DNA from: Ashinkailepas kermadecensis
Taxonomy: Eukaryota > Arthropoda > Thecostraca > Neolepadidae
Assembly (NCBI GenBank): GCA_034440615.1
Contig: JAOTOM010004963.1
Location: 456,001-520,000 of the forward strand
Reading direction: 5' to 3'
Length of the DNA stretch: 64,000 bases
The notes under the pieces were generated by a model that saw nothing but the letters and a program-made list of their open reading frames with translations, did no database searches and was not told the origin of the DNA. The position numbers were made by a program, and so were the translations under genes. How positions within the stretch are numbered: the first letter of the stretch is position 1; every line of letters starts with the position of its first letter. Of this stretch, positions 1-13,585 are shown piece by piece.

Positions 1-1
1 G

Positions 2-57
2 GACCAGATCTTGTTCGAGAACGTGCTCCAGAACGCCGTGTTTGTCAGGAAGACCAC
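2..57 (+). CDS. InR: InR exon, end of insert domain (partial)
   Basis: Frame 2 reads a short peptide with [13 protein letters not shown], matching the family's conserved F-E-x-x-L-x-N-x-V-F-V segment just before the alpha/beta cleavage region. A canonical GTGAGT donor begins at 58 and leaves two bases of a split codon. The exon's 5' boundary lies outside the window. Confidence 0.75.
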
Positions 58-3000
58 GTGAGTAGTTCGTCTGTGCAGTACGATAAGGCGAAGTGAAGTG
101 ACGTGGAGTAAGGCATGCGCTGGACACTGAGTCAGACACTGGGTGTGGCAGGGACCGTGTCTGTTCGTGACTGCGTGCGGTCGCGTTCCCACCGACCCGC
201 TTTCGCGTTGATACGGTGTAGTAGCTAAAAGCGTCCAGCGATAAATAATTGGTGCACAGTAAGATCGTGTCACTTGTAAATGCTGTCGCTGTGCGTGCGT
301 CGCCTGTAGTCTATTGTATCACACTATTGTGACTGAGCTGCACAGGTGCGAAAGTAGTGATTCACCCGCCCCCAATGTAGACTTGAAGTGAGCACGAATG
401 GCATGTGGCGTCCCGCCGAGAACACGGCGGGCAGCATGTCATCACGGCAACGACCGTTCTCGTATCTGGTTTGGAGGCCTGGAGTGCCGCGTGAGTCGGC
501 ACTCCGAAGTGTGCCGATAGCGGACCGGCACCGTCACGTTGTGACGTCACGTCGTCACCCGTCATTGTTGCTGTTGCGCGTGCTTCTGGGCGCAATCTTC
601 AGCGCACTGTGTGATGTTGCAGCCGGGCGCCGCGCAGTCGCGGCCGACGCAGCATCAACGGCTCAGCGCCGGAAAACTCGTCGTCTCCAGCCAACGGCAG
701 CGGCAGTCCGGCGCCATGTCGACACTACACCACGTCGGCGCACGGAAGTAGGTGCCGCCCAGCGGCCGACGGGCCGACGGGCCCCCTTCGTTCTGACCGC
801 CATCGAACTGCACTTGCCTCGGCGACGTTTTGTGCGCGGCGCTGGGTGTGCGCAGCTAACGTGTACTTGGTGTGGCTTCAGCTGCGGCGGCCGTCGCCCG
901 GCGCACGGCGTGGTCACTTGTCAGCCAGCAGGGTCTGTTGTCCCATGCACGTAGCTAACTAGCTGGCACCGAACATGGACACAGGTTATATTGGTTCTGA
1001 TATAGTCCGAGTCTGATCAGTGAGCCCGGTACGCCAACGGTCTGAACTGAGTGTCAGCTATCTCCACAGTCTGATCAGTGAGCCCGGTACGCCAACGGTC
1101 TGAACTGAGTGTCAGGTATCTCCACAGTCTGATCAGTGAGCCCGGTACGCCAACGGTCTGAACTGAGTGTCAGCTATCTCCACAGTCTGATCAGTGAGCC
1201 CGGTACGCCAACGGTCTGAACTGAGTGTCAGCTATCTCCACAGTCTGATCAGTGAGCCCGGTACGCCAACGGTCTGAACTGAGTGTCAGCTATCTCCACA
1301 GTCTGATCAGTGAGCCCGGTACGCCAACGGTCTGAACTGAGTGTCAGCTATCTCCACAGTCTGATCAGTGAGCCCGGTACGCCAACGGTCTGAACTGAGT
1401 GTCAGGTATCTCCACAGCTGCTCATTTCTTCTTCAAGCGTGCCTGTCGATAATCTCACCTCAGGTCACCGTATGTGATGCGTTCAACTCGGCTTCATTTG
1501 CGCACGTCAGCCCGTACCTATGCCGGCGATTGAGTGTATGCTGTTCAGGCTAGCTGTTCGGTAATGTCCGGTTGCGCCCCGCCTACTTGCCGGATCCTGT
1601 CGCCAGTCCTCGGTGTACGTTGTGTTCGAGCCGGTACCATCCCAGAGAACATTGCCAGGTATACCTATCATAACCTAGCCTAACCATCCCAGAGAGCATT
1701 GTCAGGCACACCTATCATAGCCTAACCTAACCATCCCAGATAACATTGCCAGGTACACCTGACCTGCCCCAGGTAGAGGCGAGCAGTGCACTGATGTCGT
1801 GTTGTGCTCCTCAGAGTGGTGCATGGACTATGAGGGCTTCGTGTCGGCCAACAACACCAAAAATGGCACCATGGTGACGAACCTGCGGTACTTTGCCGAG
1901 TACACCGTTGAGGTGTTGGCGTGCCAGCGCAACATGAAGGGGCTCTCTCACAACGGGACTCTTCTCAACAGCCTCTGCAGCCCAGCCGCCATCGCCAGCC
2001 AGAAGACGAAGAAGATCGGTGGGTGGCTGGCTGGGATGGTGTCACGTTTGCAGATACTTGTCGTTCACCCAATGCAGTGGCACTAATTTGTCCCGTCACT
2101 GAACTGCAGCGCCAAATCCGAACAGCCTATGTCATTCACTGACGCTGCAGTTGTTACCTGTGATGCGCGTATTGTCAGATCGTGTGCATGTATTAGTCGG
2201 TATGGAACAAAACTACCGGGCAAACGCTGCAGGATGCTACGTCATGATACCACTGTTGTCGCTGCAGAGGGGACGCCCTGGTGCCGCCACAGCAGGCGGC
2301 ACCGTGGTGCTACCATCACAGTCCGACCCCGGACAGCGTCGAAGCCGCTTGTTTCAGCCACGACTAGTGAATCCTCATCCAGATGATTAACAGGCAATTA
2401 GTTGGCCATAGAGACACCCTATATTTTTTTTCAGCAGAAGCTGGACTTATTGGGCCGCTAAAAGTTGCCAATCCCCCCCTCCCCCATTCCGTGGTTCGTG
2501 ATGGAGGAAGTTGCGATGTTACCATAGTAGTAATTTGATGTGTCGTTATCTTGGCGTGGCGTGACGTGACGTCAGGTGGTGTGCGGTGCCATGCCGTACC
2601 ATGACCGCCATGGCTGACCCCGGTAGCGGCGGCCGACCAGCTCACCCAGAGGCCGACCATCTCCAACCAGACGGCGGGCGGTCACGTGACACTCACCTGG
2701 TTCGATCCGCCCGACCCCAACGGTGGCCGAGTGCTCAGCTACATCTTCCACAAGCAGCGGATGGACAGCGAGCAAGCGGTCAGTACGTGGTGTCGGTCAT
2801 CTTGCCAGTGTCCGCCCACTCCACCTTGGTCTCGTTCGGCGGTGTGACATGTCACATTGAAACCTGACTGTGATACCATGCGTGTGTTGGCTGTGGCTCC
2901 AGATGCCGCCCAGGAAATGTGGCGCTAAGGACTCCGTTGCTTTTATAACGTTTCATGAGCGGTCCTGTGGACTTGCAGTCGTTTAGGAGCATTTCTTGAG

Positions 3001-6000
3001 CGCTTTATCCATGTTTGGTCGTTTACCAGGATTATCGCACTGCGTGCACACTAGCAATTCCCGGGACAGTGACCAGAGAGTGCCAGTGTGACTGGCCAGT
3101 ACGCAATCACAGATAGCTGGTGCTGCACATTTTGTACCGGTACTGTTAGAAATCTTCTGCGGAGTCGTGATGGCTATTTGTGCGCAACGTTATTGTAAGG
3201 TCACTGTTTGGTGCTATAGCCAACATACAATGCGGACAGCCCGCCATATGAAGGTGTAGTGCAGCCGTTGTGGAGCACGGAGTGAGACTTTGTACCGTTG
3301 CACGCCCGTCTGGTGACCCCTGCCCTCTCCGTCCGGCAGGAGATCCCCGGCAAGGTGCATCTGTGCCCGCTGGAGCCGTGCGAGGTGCAGCCGTGCAAGC
3401 GAGAGACCAGGCAGTGGCTGCCTGTGGGCAACATCAGTCTGTGGGTGCGCGCTCGCACGCTGGCCGGCGTCGGCGAGCCCTCGCAGATGGTGTTCTACGT
3501 GGTGGCGGTGAGTGGCGCACCTGACGAGCCGCTACGGCGTCGTGCCAGTGGTAGGCACACGCCTGTTGTTGACGCCTGGCGGACATGTGGTGCGTGGTGT
3601 GGCGGCTGCCAGTGGCAGGTGGTGAAATTATGGTTTTGTTCCGCATGGTCACCACGTAATCTTGCAGATGTATGATAAAATATCGGAAAATAACGGCTAC
3701 AGTCAAGTCGGTCCATGCAGCTCATCAAGCACTCTGAATATATTATTCGGCCAAGGGTACCATGTGGCGATGCTTATTGTATATGCGACAAGCGTTGACA
3801 AAGATAGGTTGAATTTCCTTTTCAGTTGTTGGCCGAATCAACGACGACATGTGACAAATTATGGGTGCCTATGGTCTATTGCACTCGTGTCGATATATAT
3901 GTGTGATAATACTACCAATATTACACTAAAATCTCTTAGTGCTTGCTCTAAGTCAGGCGTTATTACTATGCACAGTATTTACTTCTTGAGTGACCTTACA
4001 ATGATGCAACAGTTGGTGATAATCAGATTTTTGCATCATTGTGAGGCGCGTTGTTTTAAAGCACGCATTGTGAATATTATGCTAATTATATATACCCGTG
4101 GCACTAACTGCGCTGCACCAGCCGAGAAGGCACCTTACCCACATACATAATACAGCCTGATTGTTCGACGTATGGCACCTGACCCGCACTGACCGCCCGG
4201 TGTGTACCGCCACGGCCAGGCTCCGGAAGGTGAGGTCTCCCAGGAGGCTATCGTGGGTATCGTGGTGGGTGTGCTGCTGGTGCTGCTGGTGGCTGCCGGT
4301 GTGGCCGTCTTCCTCTACCGCCGGCTGGAAAAACGCCAGGTGGACGCCATCTACACCAGCTGGAACCCGTACTATGGTGAGCTGTTTGTTTGTTTGTTTA
4401 TTTATTTATTTAACACATCACAACACGCATACAAGATGACCAATTTTGCTATTGGCACAAAAGACCAAGCTGGTCTTAAATCTAGGTGCCTCTTGAAACA
4501 GCGTCTTTAACCTATAAAACGCTTGACCACCGACACGGTGCGACAATCGCTACCTGCCCCCCGCCAGCACGCCCCATCGCCACACAAAGCATGCACTCGT
4601 CTGAGTGGTACCCAACACTATGCCTGCACCCGGTAGCACCTGGTTAGTTCTGAATGTTAGTTTGTTGTGTTAAAGCGTTTTGTGTTGATAAGAAACGTCT
4701 GAAATGCATATGTTATTATGTTAATGCAATAAACGGCTCAAGGTTCTTTCTGATACCATATCCAAAAATAAGTGCTTGCGAGATCTCCTTTTCAGTTAAA
4801 TTAGTAAACATATTTGTTGTGCTTCGGAGTTTAGTGAATAGAATATCTCTATGGAAAGCATAAAGAGGACAGTGAAATATGAAGTGAATTGTATCCTGTT
4901 TAAAGTGGCCACATGGGCATGATGGGTCATGCAGAGGATTGATGACAAATACGTCTGCGTTTAGTTGAGTGAGGCCCATTCTAAATCTTGCATGTAGCGC
5001 GTTGCCTACTTTTGTTCCTAGCGAATAATATTGTGGTGGTATCGTGGCACCTGTGCGACCTATAATTGAACTCTTGAATTTATTGATGTTTGGTTGGTGT
5101 CTTAAATTTTCAGGAAGATTATTCCACACCTTTGTTGTGGCCAGGAAAAACGATTTTTGGAACGAGGCGATTCTATTTCGCGGGACTGTTAGTGTAGTTG
5201 AATTTCTCAGGCGCCTTCCTGTAATGGTCTGCCGTGGTTCAGTAACTAGTTTTGTAATATAATTTGGGAGTCTCATACCTGCGTGCTTGATTTTGTGAAA
5301 CAAAAGAAGTTTATGAATTTCTCGCCGTGTTTTAAGCTCATCCAATCCCAATTCCGACCTAATTTTTCCTGATGATGATGATGATGATATAGTGCACCTG
5401 ATGTAGATGTAGATGTAGATGTAGATACATGTAGATGATGATGATTTTTCCTGATAATTCCTGATGATTCTATATAGTGCACCTGTGATTAATCTAGTTG
5501 CTCTTTTTTGTAATTTGTCAAGTCTGAGTGCATCCGATATTGTTATATGCCCGTCGTATATGGTGTCTGCGTAGTCAAACAAAGGCCGAATGTAATTTTT
5601 GTACAAGTTTAGGAGGATTTGCTTTGAAATCTTACTTGCAATAGGATAAAGAGGGCTTAGTGCACAGTTGACCTTTAGGATAATGTCGTTTATGTGACTA
5701 TGGAAGCGCAAGTCAGAAGAAAATGTTAGGCCGAGGTGTTTATGATTTTCTAAGTTTGGTATTGGCTGGCTTCCCATTCTGAGATTGAGGGGTTTACTGT
5801 TTCTCTTAGATGTGAATGTTTGTTGGATCGTTTTTGCCGCGTTAAATTGTATGCCCCATTTTGTTCCAAATTCGTGTATAATATCAAGATCTTTTTGAAT
5901 TGATTGTTGTGCTTCCAGTGAGCCTTGGGTGTGCGAAGAGCAAAGCGACGTGTCATCAGCGAAAAAAACGTATTTCACTTGTAATCATGTCCGCCAAGTC

Positions 6001-9000
6001 ATTTAAATATATTAATGCCAAAAGGGGTCCCAAAACAGAACCTTGTGGGCAGCCCGCATTTGTGGTAATTGGTGATGATAGGCTGTTTCCTACCCTTACA
6101 CGCTGTTCTCTATTTTCTAAGTATGATTGTAGCCAATTTAAAGCAGTACCGGTAATCCCACAATCATTTTTGCATTTAAAAATAAGTCCTGCATGCCATA
6201 TAGTATCAAAATATTTTTGTATATCCAAATATATACATGTAAAGTCAAGATTTCGATCTAAAGATGAATATAGAGTATGTGTCAAGTAGAGCAACTGTAG
6301 TTGGGTCCCATGATAGGGACGGTAATCACTTTGTTTCTCAGAGAGTATATTATTTTCCGTTATGTGTGAATAAATTCGTTTAAAAACTAACTTTTCTAGA
6401 ATTTTGGACACACACGATAAGAGGCTAATTGGCCTATAATTTGTGGGATCAGAGCATGACCCTTTCTTTTTGAATATGGGTGATACATTAGCTTGTTTCC
6501 ATTCCTTAGGGAAAAGTCCGAGTGATAAGGATTTGTTACATAATTTAGTAAGGGGTTCGTAGATAAGAATAGCAATTAATTTAAGCAGCCTGGGAGGTAT
6601 TTCGTCAGGTCCTGTTGATTTATTTGGATTAAGATGGTTGAGCTGCTGAAGAACTTCATCTTCAGTGACTTGCATTTCTGCCAAACTTGGAAAGCTATGA
6701 TTATATTGTGCGTCCATGGAGGGTAGTTGCAAGTTGTTAGATGATTGCGATTGTCCCGCAAAATGCGCGTTGAAGAGTGTTGCCTTCTCTGCATCATCAA
6801 TAATTGCACCATTTGGACCATCTAGGGGTGATATGCTTTGGGACATCGTGGTACCAATTATCCCCTTTAAAATTTGATGGTATTTTCGAGGGCTATGTTT
6901 ACATTCACCTAGTTTCCTAACCTGGCTCTTAATGTAACTGTTCTTTAGTGATTTGTTAAGTTCGGTGACTCTGTTCCGTTGATCTTTCCAATTATTCCAA
7001 CTAAACCATGTCTGCATCCTTTTGGCACTTCTAAATAATCGGTCTCGTTTTCTGATATTTCTCTTGAGCTCAGAATTAACCCAAGGTTTGCTTGCCCCGT
7101 TGATTTTGATTATTTTTTGTGGGCATAGACTCTTTTGCGGATTGAATAATAACATCAGAAAACATTTTTGCGGCTTCATCAACGTCGTTTCCTAAAACAT
7201 CTTCCCAGTCTACATTTTGGAGGAATGTGATGATTTTGCCGCTGTCTAGCTTATCAAAGTCCCATATTTTCTTCTTATAGATTTGCCTGGTCGACTTGGT
7301 GATATTTAAAGTTGCAAATATAGGGTAATGATCAATATTTGAGAAAGGAGGCAAGACACCACATTCAGAAACCATTTCTTTGTTTGAAGTAATGATTAAG
7401 TCTCTAAGATTTTCTACTTCGTTCGCGACTCTTGTCGGTTCGTCTATAAGTTGGAAAAGTTCCAGCGTGTTAATTGTTTCCAGAATATCTAAGTCAAATG
7501 GGGTAACTCTTCCCTTGGCGTACGACTGGTTCAAGAAAATATTGCCAGCATTAAAATCGCCCATAACAAGGATAATTGATGGATTCGACATCAGGGCTAA
7601 GGACATGCTATCATTAAATTTGTCAATAAATGACTTATATTCGCCTGATGACAGATTCGGTGGGAGATATGTGCAGCATATTATGATCGATGCATCTTTA
7701 ATTTTCACCAGACACCATATCCATTCCACATCATCAAGTTCCATGTGGTTGAGTCTTTTGACTGCGAGTGCCGTGCTTACATATATTGCAACCCCACCTT
7801 CCTGGCGAGTCCTGTGCCTCGTCAGTGGATCATGAAACTGGTCTAATCTGTAAAGACTTGGGTGGACCTGGTTGCTTAGTTTTGTCTCAGTTAATAATAA
7901 TATGTCTACACTATTTTGAGTTGTAAATTGTGCGACCTCATCAATTCTTGCAGGGGCCGTGATACTGTTTATGTTTACATGGCTTATTTTTATTCGTGCT
8001 CGATCGACGAATGGAGGACCGAGGTTAGTCTCAATACCAGATATAATGAGGAGTATCCTGAGATCATGTGTTTGATTCCAGATATCAATGAGTACATTTT
8101 TATTGGCACCGGTGCGACGAGTCCTCATTTTATATTCGGGGTGTCCGTGTACGTGATTTCGTGCCACATGTCGTGGACGATGTGAATTTAGAATGGGTTG
8201 GTTCAAGAGCTTTTTAATGTTACTATGTGAAAACAAGACACAGTAAAACCAGTTGGTGGGGACAGGTGCAGACACAGTAATGAGACAATGGTGCCTACCC
8301 TAGGAACAGCGGTGGTGGGCAGCGCACTTTCAACATTTTCCTCCCTTAATATACGAGGGTTAGGCGTAGCTCGTGAACATCACGACACAAAACAGTACTC
8401 AGAATGGAGCAAGTTTGGGAATATTTCACAGAAGCAAGATATATACGAGACTTCACACCATGCATGTCGCTAAAAACGCACGTACAGCCTTATGGTCATA
8501 CTATGCAACTGGTTATGCCCAGATGCGATAACATGCCTCCGACAGCGCCCAGACAGTTACTCGCCGTGGGATTAGCACGCAAGGACTGGCACTCGGCTCT
8601 GGGCGCGCCAGTTGCACCGCTCCAAACCGCGCGGCGCTCGGGCACGCCGATGCTGCGCCGCAGCGCATCCAGTGCTCGCAGTGTCAGCTCAGATCGCCGG
8701 CAGGCGCATGTGCACGGTGGTCGGCGGCAACGCCCCGATCCCACAGACTGGCGCCCAGTGAACGAGCCACCGCCCATGCTTCACATCACCTACGGTTTAA
8801 CCCTCACTGGCGCTGGGTAGCTCCGCCTCTGCCGCTCCTGCCCCTCCTGGTCTGGAATTCAGCGCCGCTGGCGGGAGCGCGGTCCGCAGGGGCGGACTCA
8901 GCCGAAATCGTCTGGGTGGGGACGTGATCAGCAGCGGCGGACTCAGTCGGACGTGTCGTCGTACGATCGACTCTCACCCCATCTGGGCAGGGAAGGTCTG

Positions 9001-12000
9001 ATAGGCATCGGATGACTCTTGTCGACCCATTTTCGCATTTTCGTATTTTCATTTTTCCATTGTCCGTCCAAGCTGCCACGATTATCCCTCGCTGTTTCAG
9101 CTGGCGTGCGTGGTACATCGTTTCGGCATTCTTCTTCGTTAGGTTTTCTGAAATGTAAATATCACAGGCTCTGTCGGATCGCAGCCGTTTCCTTGCCTGA
9201 AGAACTTCCTGGCGTTTTTTATACGAGTTCAGTCGGACTATAATTTTGCGTGTTTTCCCTTCTCGAGGACGTCCGACCCGATGGCTAACAGCAATATCAT
9301 TTTCCGTCAAGGTGATACCAGCTCCCCTAGCCACCTCAATAACTAGGTTGTTTATGTCCTCTCCGAGACTTTCGGGGACACCAGCAATGTCCAGGCAGTT
9401 GCGCCTGGAGTACTGTTCGAGCTGGTTCAGCTGTTCACTCACCTCGGATAGTTCCGCCTTCAGTTTCGCAATCATATTGTTTTTGTCCGCGACAGCTTCT
9501 GCCACCGCTTGTTTCACTGCGTCTCTAATGATCGGCGCCATAACTGTTTCCCGTAGCATCAAGATGAATTCTTGATCCCTAAAGCAGTCGAAGATGGCCT
9601 TTTTCACCTCTTCAGCAATGTCTGTGCGCCACCCACCACCGCTCACTGCTGATATTTCCTTGACACTATCACCGTCTGTCAGACGGTTTAGATATCCAGC
9701 TGGCGGCAACCGGGCGGCGGCGGGAGGCGGCGGAGCGTCCTTCCCGGTCGGCGGTCAGGTCAAGCTGTCGTGCGCAGCGACGGGCGCGGCGGGTGAGGTG
9801 TCCATTGGTCTCAGTGGAAGGGTGCTGGGGAACTCGTACTATGGTGAGCTGTCGTGCGCAGCGACGGGCGCGGCGGGTGAGGTGTCCATTGGTAGGGTGC
9901 TGGGAACCAGTACTATGGTAAAATGTATAGTCATGTGTAAGACGAGTGATTCAGTCATTCACCGTTCACTCCCTTGCATACACACATACACGCCAAGCCC
10001 ACTCCGTAAAAACGTCCATGTATTGACTAACGCAAGTCGTGATAGCCCCTTCGCTGGCATCAGTTTCCTCGGTACCCTCGTTCGCAGATACCTGATCGCA
10101 TTTCTATGAAGCAGCGCCAATGCGCACCGAGCGTCCAGTGAGTATGCATGGCCGCTCTGATCTGAAGTCACAGACACCACCCACTTAGCCACCCGGCCGG
10201 CCGGCGAGCTCACCTGGTCTCGAACTTGCTCTGCAGTCGGCCAGATGCCGTACCAGTCGGACGAGTGGGAGGTGGACGTGGAGAAGGTGTTCTTCGACGC
10301 GCTGATCGGCAAGGGCAGCTTCGGCAGCGTGTACGACGGCACGGCACTGCTGAAGTCGCGCGAGCCCGGCGACAACACGGAGCAGCTGTACAGGGTGGCC
10401 ATCAAGACGCTGCAGGAGGACGCCAACATGTACGACCGACAGGCATTCCTCACCGAAGCCAGCGTCATGAAGTGAGTGTCGCGTGTCCACGCGCTGGGGG
10501 GGCGAGCCCCTCTGGTGGCGGTGGCGACCGGCCGATCGGGATACGGCATTGCGTTCTCTGGGTATGGATCGGCCGGTGAAGTGGAGTGCGGGGGGAGGTT
10601 ATCAGCGTGCACCGATCAGGGTGGATTTATTGTCTACGTGTGATCTGGCCGGCTGGTGTGGGTAGGTTCTCTGTGTGGACAGGCCGACCGTGGTGGATGG
10701 GTTCCCTGTGTGTGGACAGGCCGACCGTGGTGGATGGGTTCCCTGTGTGTGGACAGGCCGACCGTGGTGGATGGGTTCCCTGTGTGTGGACAGGCCGACC
10801 GTGGTGGATGGGTTCCCTGTGTGTGGACAGGCCGACCGTGGTGGATGGGTTCCCTGTGTGTGGACAGGCCGACTGTGGTGGATGGGTTCTCTGTGTGTGT
10901 GGACAGGCCGACCGTGGTGGATGGGTTCCTTTGTCTGTGTGGACAGGCCGACCGTGGTGGATGGGTTCCCTGTGTGTGGACAGGCCGACCGTGGTGGATG
11001 GGTTCCCTGTGTGGACAGGCCGACCGTGGTGGATGGGTGCCCTGTGTGTGGACAGGCCGACCGTGGTGGATGGGTTCCCTGTGTGTGGACAGGCCGACCC
11101 TGGCGGGAGGGTTCTCTATGTATGCGGGTCTGGAGAGGGCGCTCAACGTGTGGATCGGCCGACCGGTCGGCATGGGTTCGTTATCGGTGTATGAACAGGC
11201 CCTGGGTGGTCAAGTTCCCGGTGTATGGACAGGCCCTGGGTGGTCAAGTTCCCGGTGTATGGACAGGCCTGGGTGGTCAAGTTCTCGGTGTATGGACAGG
11301 CCCTGGATGGTCAAGTTCTCGGTGTATGGACAGGCCCTGGGTGGTCAAGTTCCCGGTGTATGGACAGGCCCTGGGTGGTCAAGTTCCCGGTGTATGGACA
11401 GGCCTGGATGGTCAAGTTCCCGGTGTATGGACAGGCCCTGGATGGTCAAGTTCCCGGTGTATGGACAGGCCCTGGGTGGTCAAGTTATCGGTGTATGGAC
11501 AGGCCCTGGGTGGTCAAGTTCTTTGCGCTCTTCAATTGTCACGCTGCCTGTCTGGTTCCGAACGGGCCGGCCGGTGATCAATTGGTACACTTGTTAAAGT
11601 TGTTCTGAAACTGGCCATGTATGCAGCCGCTGAGTTGGATTTTGTGCAAGCATGCTGCTCACATCAAACTGTACCTAGTCGAATCAGTGCGACCGGGTGA
11701 AATTTCGATGACCAAGTACCTCGCTTCGGATGACTTTCGAGATCAGATCCGCCCAAGCCGTGTGGGCGCTCATCTCTAGATGCATGGGTCGTCTTAGTGT
11801 GTCGCGGCATGCGATGTGTATTCTCAGTGTGTCGCGGCATGCGATGTGTTGTCCCAGCGTGTCGCGGCATGCGATGTGTAGTCTCAGTGTGTCGCGGCAT
11901 GCGATGTGTTGTCCCAGTGTGTCGCGGCATGCCATGTGTTGTCTCAGTGTGTCGCGGTATGTGATGTGTTGTCTCAGTGTGTCGCGGCATGCGATGTGTA

Positions 12001-13537
12001 TTCTCAGTGTGTCGCGGCATGCGATGTGTAGTCTCAGTGTGTCGCGGCATGCGATGTGTAGTCTCAGTGTGTCGCGGTATGTGATGTGTTGTCTCAGTGT
12101 GTCGCGGCATGCGATGTGTATTCTCAGTGTGTCGCGGCATGCGATGTGTAGTCTCAGTGTGTCGCGGCATGCGATGTGTATTCTCAGTGTGTCGCGGCAT
12201 GCGATGTGTAGTCTCAGTGTGTCGCGGCATGTGATGTGGTGTCCCAGTGTATCGCGGTATGTGATGTGTTGTCTCAGTGTGTCGCGGCATGCGATGTGTT
12301 GTCTCAGTGTGTCGCGGCATGTGATGTGTTGTCTCAGTGTGTCGCGGCATGCGATGTGTTGTCTCAGTGTGTCGCGGCATGTGATGTGTTGTCCCAGTGT
12401 GTCGCGGCATGCGATGTGTAGTCTCAGTGTGTCGCAGCATGCAATGTGTTGTCCCAGTGTGTCGCGGAATGCGATGTATAATTTCAGTGTGTCGCGGCAT
12501 GCGATGTGTCGCCTCAGTGTGTCGCAGCATGCGATGTGTTGTCTCAGTGTGTCGCGGCAAGTGATGTGTTGTCTCAGTGTGTCGCGACATGCGATGTATT
12601 GTTCCAGTGTGTCGCGGCATACGATGTATTGTTTCAGTGTGTCGCGGCATGTGATGTGTTGTCTCAGTGTGTCGCGGCATGCGATGCTCGTTCGTGCGCC
12701 ACGGCCGCGGCGCTGTCCCCCGGATCGTGCTGCGCCGGCCGTATCTAACGCCACTTGTCGCCAGGGAATTCAACTGCTACCACGTGGTGCGCCTGATGGG
12801 CATCGTGTCCAACATGAACACAAAGACAGTGGAACACATCCCGCGTCCGCCGTACGTCATTATGGAGCTGATGGCGCGCGGCGATCTCAAGTCCTACCTG
12901 CGCTCCGTGCGGCCCGAGGATGACAACATGGTGCCGGAAAATTACCCGCTCTTCACGGTAAGGCCTCTTCCGGTGTCCCAACGCGGAACAGATGACGTGT
13001 GGTCATCACGGTGCTATGCGCGTCCACTGCTCCATCTACTCCCACATCCCGCTCCGTTTGCACCATGCGCCATTCCGTCTGCACCATGTTCCGCACAGTA
13101 TGTTCTGTTCTGACTGCCCCTATTTTTCAATTCTTCGGCCCGCATGTTCTGCTACGTCTACCAACGTCTACTGTTGTTTTGTCCACGTCTGCCTCCGTGT
13201 ACTGCCGCAGTACTGCAGGAACAAATATCTACATCTGCAAGGTGCTGTATTCTTATCGCTTCTTCCCTGACTGTCCGTAATTCTGGCCGATGAGAATCCC
13301 CACTTGGTGTGGTGAGAAAATATAGACGGCGGTGTCAGGCTCCCCCGACGGTGCACATGTGCCCCACATCGGATCCTAGGTGGACGAGTGGACCGTCTGG
13401 TGCCCCATGGCACTTATGATGTATTATGTGTACTACGTTCATTCCGGGGTGTCACAGGCGTCACATCAGTGGCGTATATCGAGACGTTGCAATGGAACAG
13501 TGCGGTCTGGTGCAGAGGGTAGCTATCGTCCGGGAGC

Positions 13538-13585
<48 letters not shown>

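Larger units (their letters stand above)
4386..9828 (-). mobile_element. Non-LTR retrotransposon (CR1/L2-like LINE), nearly full length
   Basis: The minus strand carries, in order, ORF1 (coiled coil/RRM-like), an APE-type endonuclease, a reverse transcriptase and a Cys/His C-terminus. Its 3' end (low coordinates) is a (TAAA)4(CAAA)3 tail at about 4386-4414, a usual LINE end. A 24-base direct repeat flanks it, 4362-4385 and 9829-9852, matching at 23 of 24 positions, and is best read as the target-site duplication. ORF2 is broken by two frameshifts and by a microsatellite near 5380-5460, so this copy is inactive. The clade assignment rests on the S-G-I-E-T-N-x-G-P segment before the endonuclease and on the tail type, and is tentative. 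It lies antisense in the InR intron. Confidence 0.88.

Noticed and set aside
388..954. 188-codon GC-rich open frame in the first InR intron
   Set aside because: No recognisable domain, an overlapping open frame on the other strand, and no splice phase that would make it the missing InR exon.
3662..4150. 162-codon open frame between InR exons
   Set aside because: AT-rich intron sequence with no domain, no flanking splice sites in frame and no similarity to receptor sequence.
10586..11608. Long Gly/Trp-rich and complementary open frames (up to 313 codons)
   Set aside because: Produced by the 37- and 34-bp minisatellites; no domain and present on both strands.
11795..12686. CRISPR-like array
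   Set aside because: Units are contiguous without unique spacers, in a eukaryotic intron.
11664..12923. Open frames of 356-397 codons on both strands
   Set aside because: They follow a 30-bp tandem repeat whose length is a multiple of three. Peptides are pure ten-residue repeats, and the plus frame runs into a real InR exon in the wrong frame.
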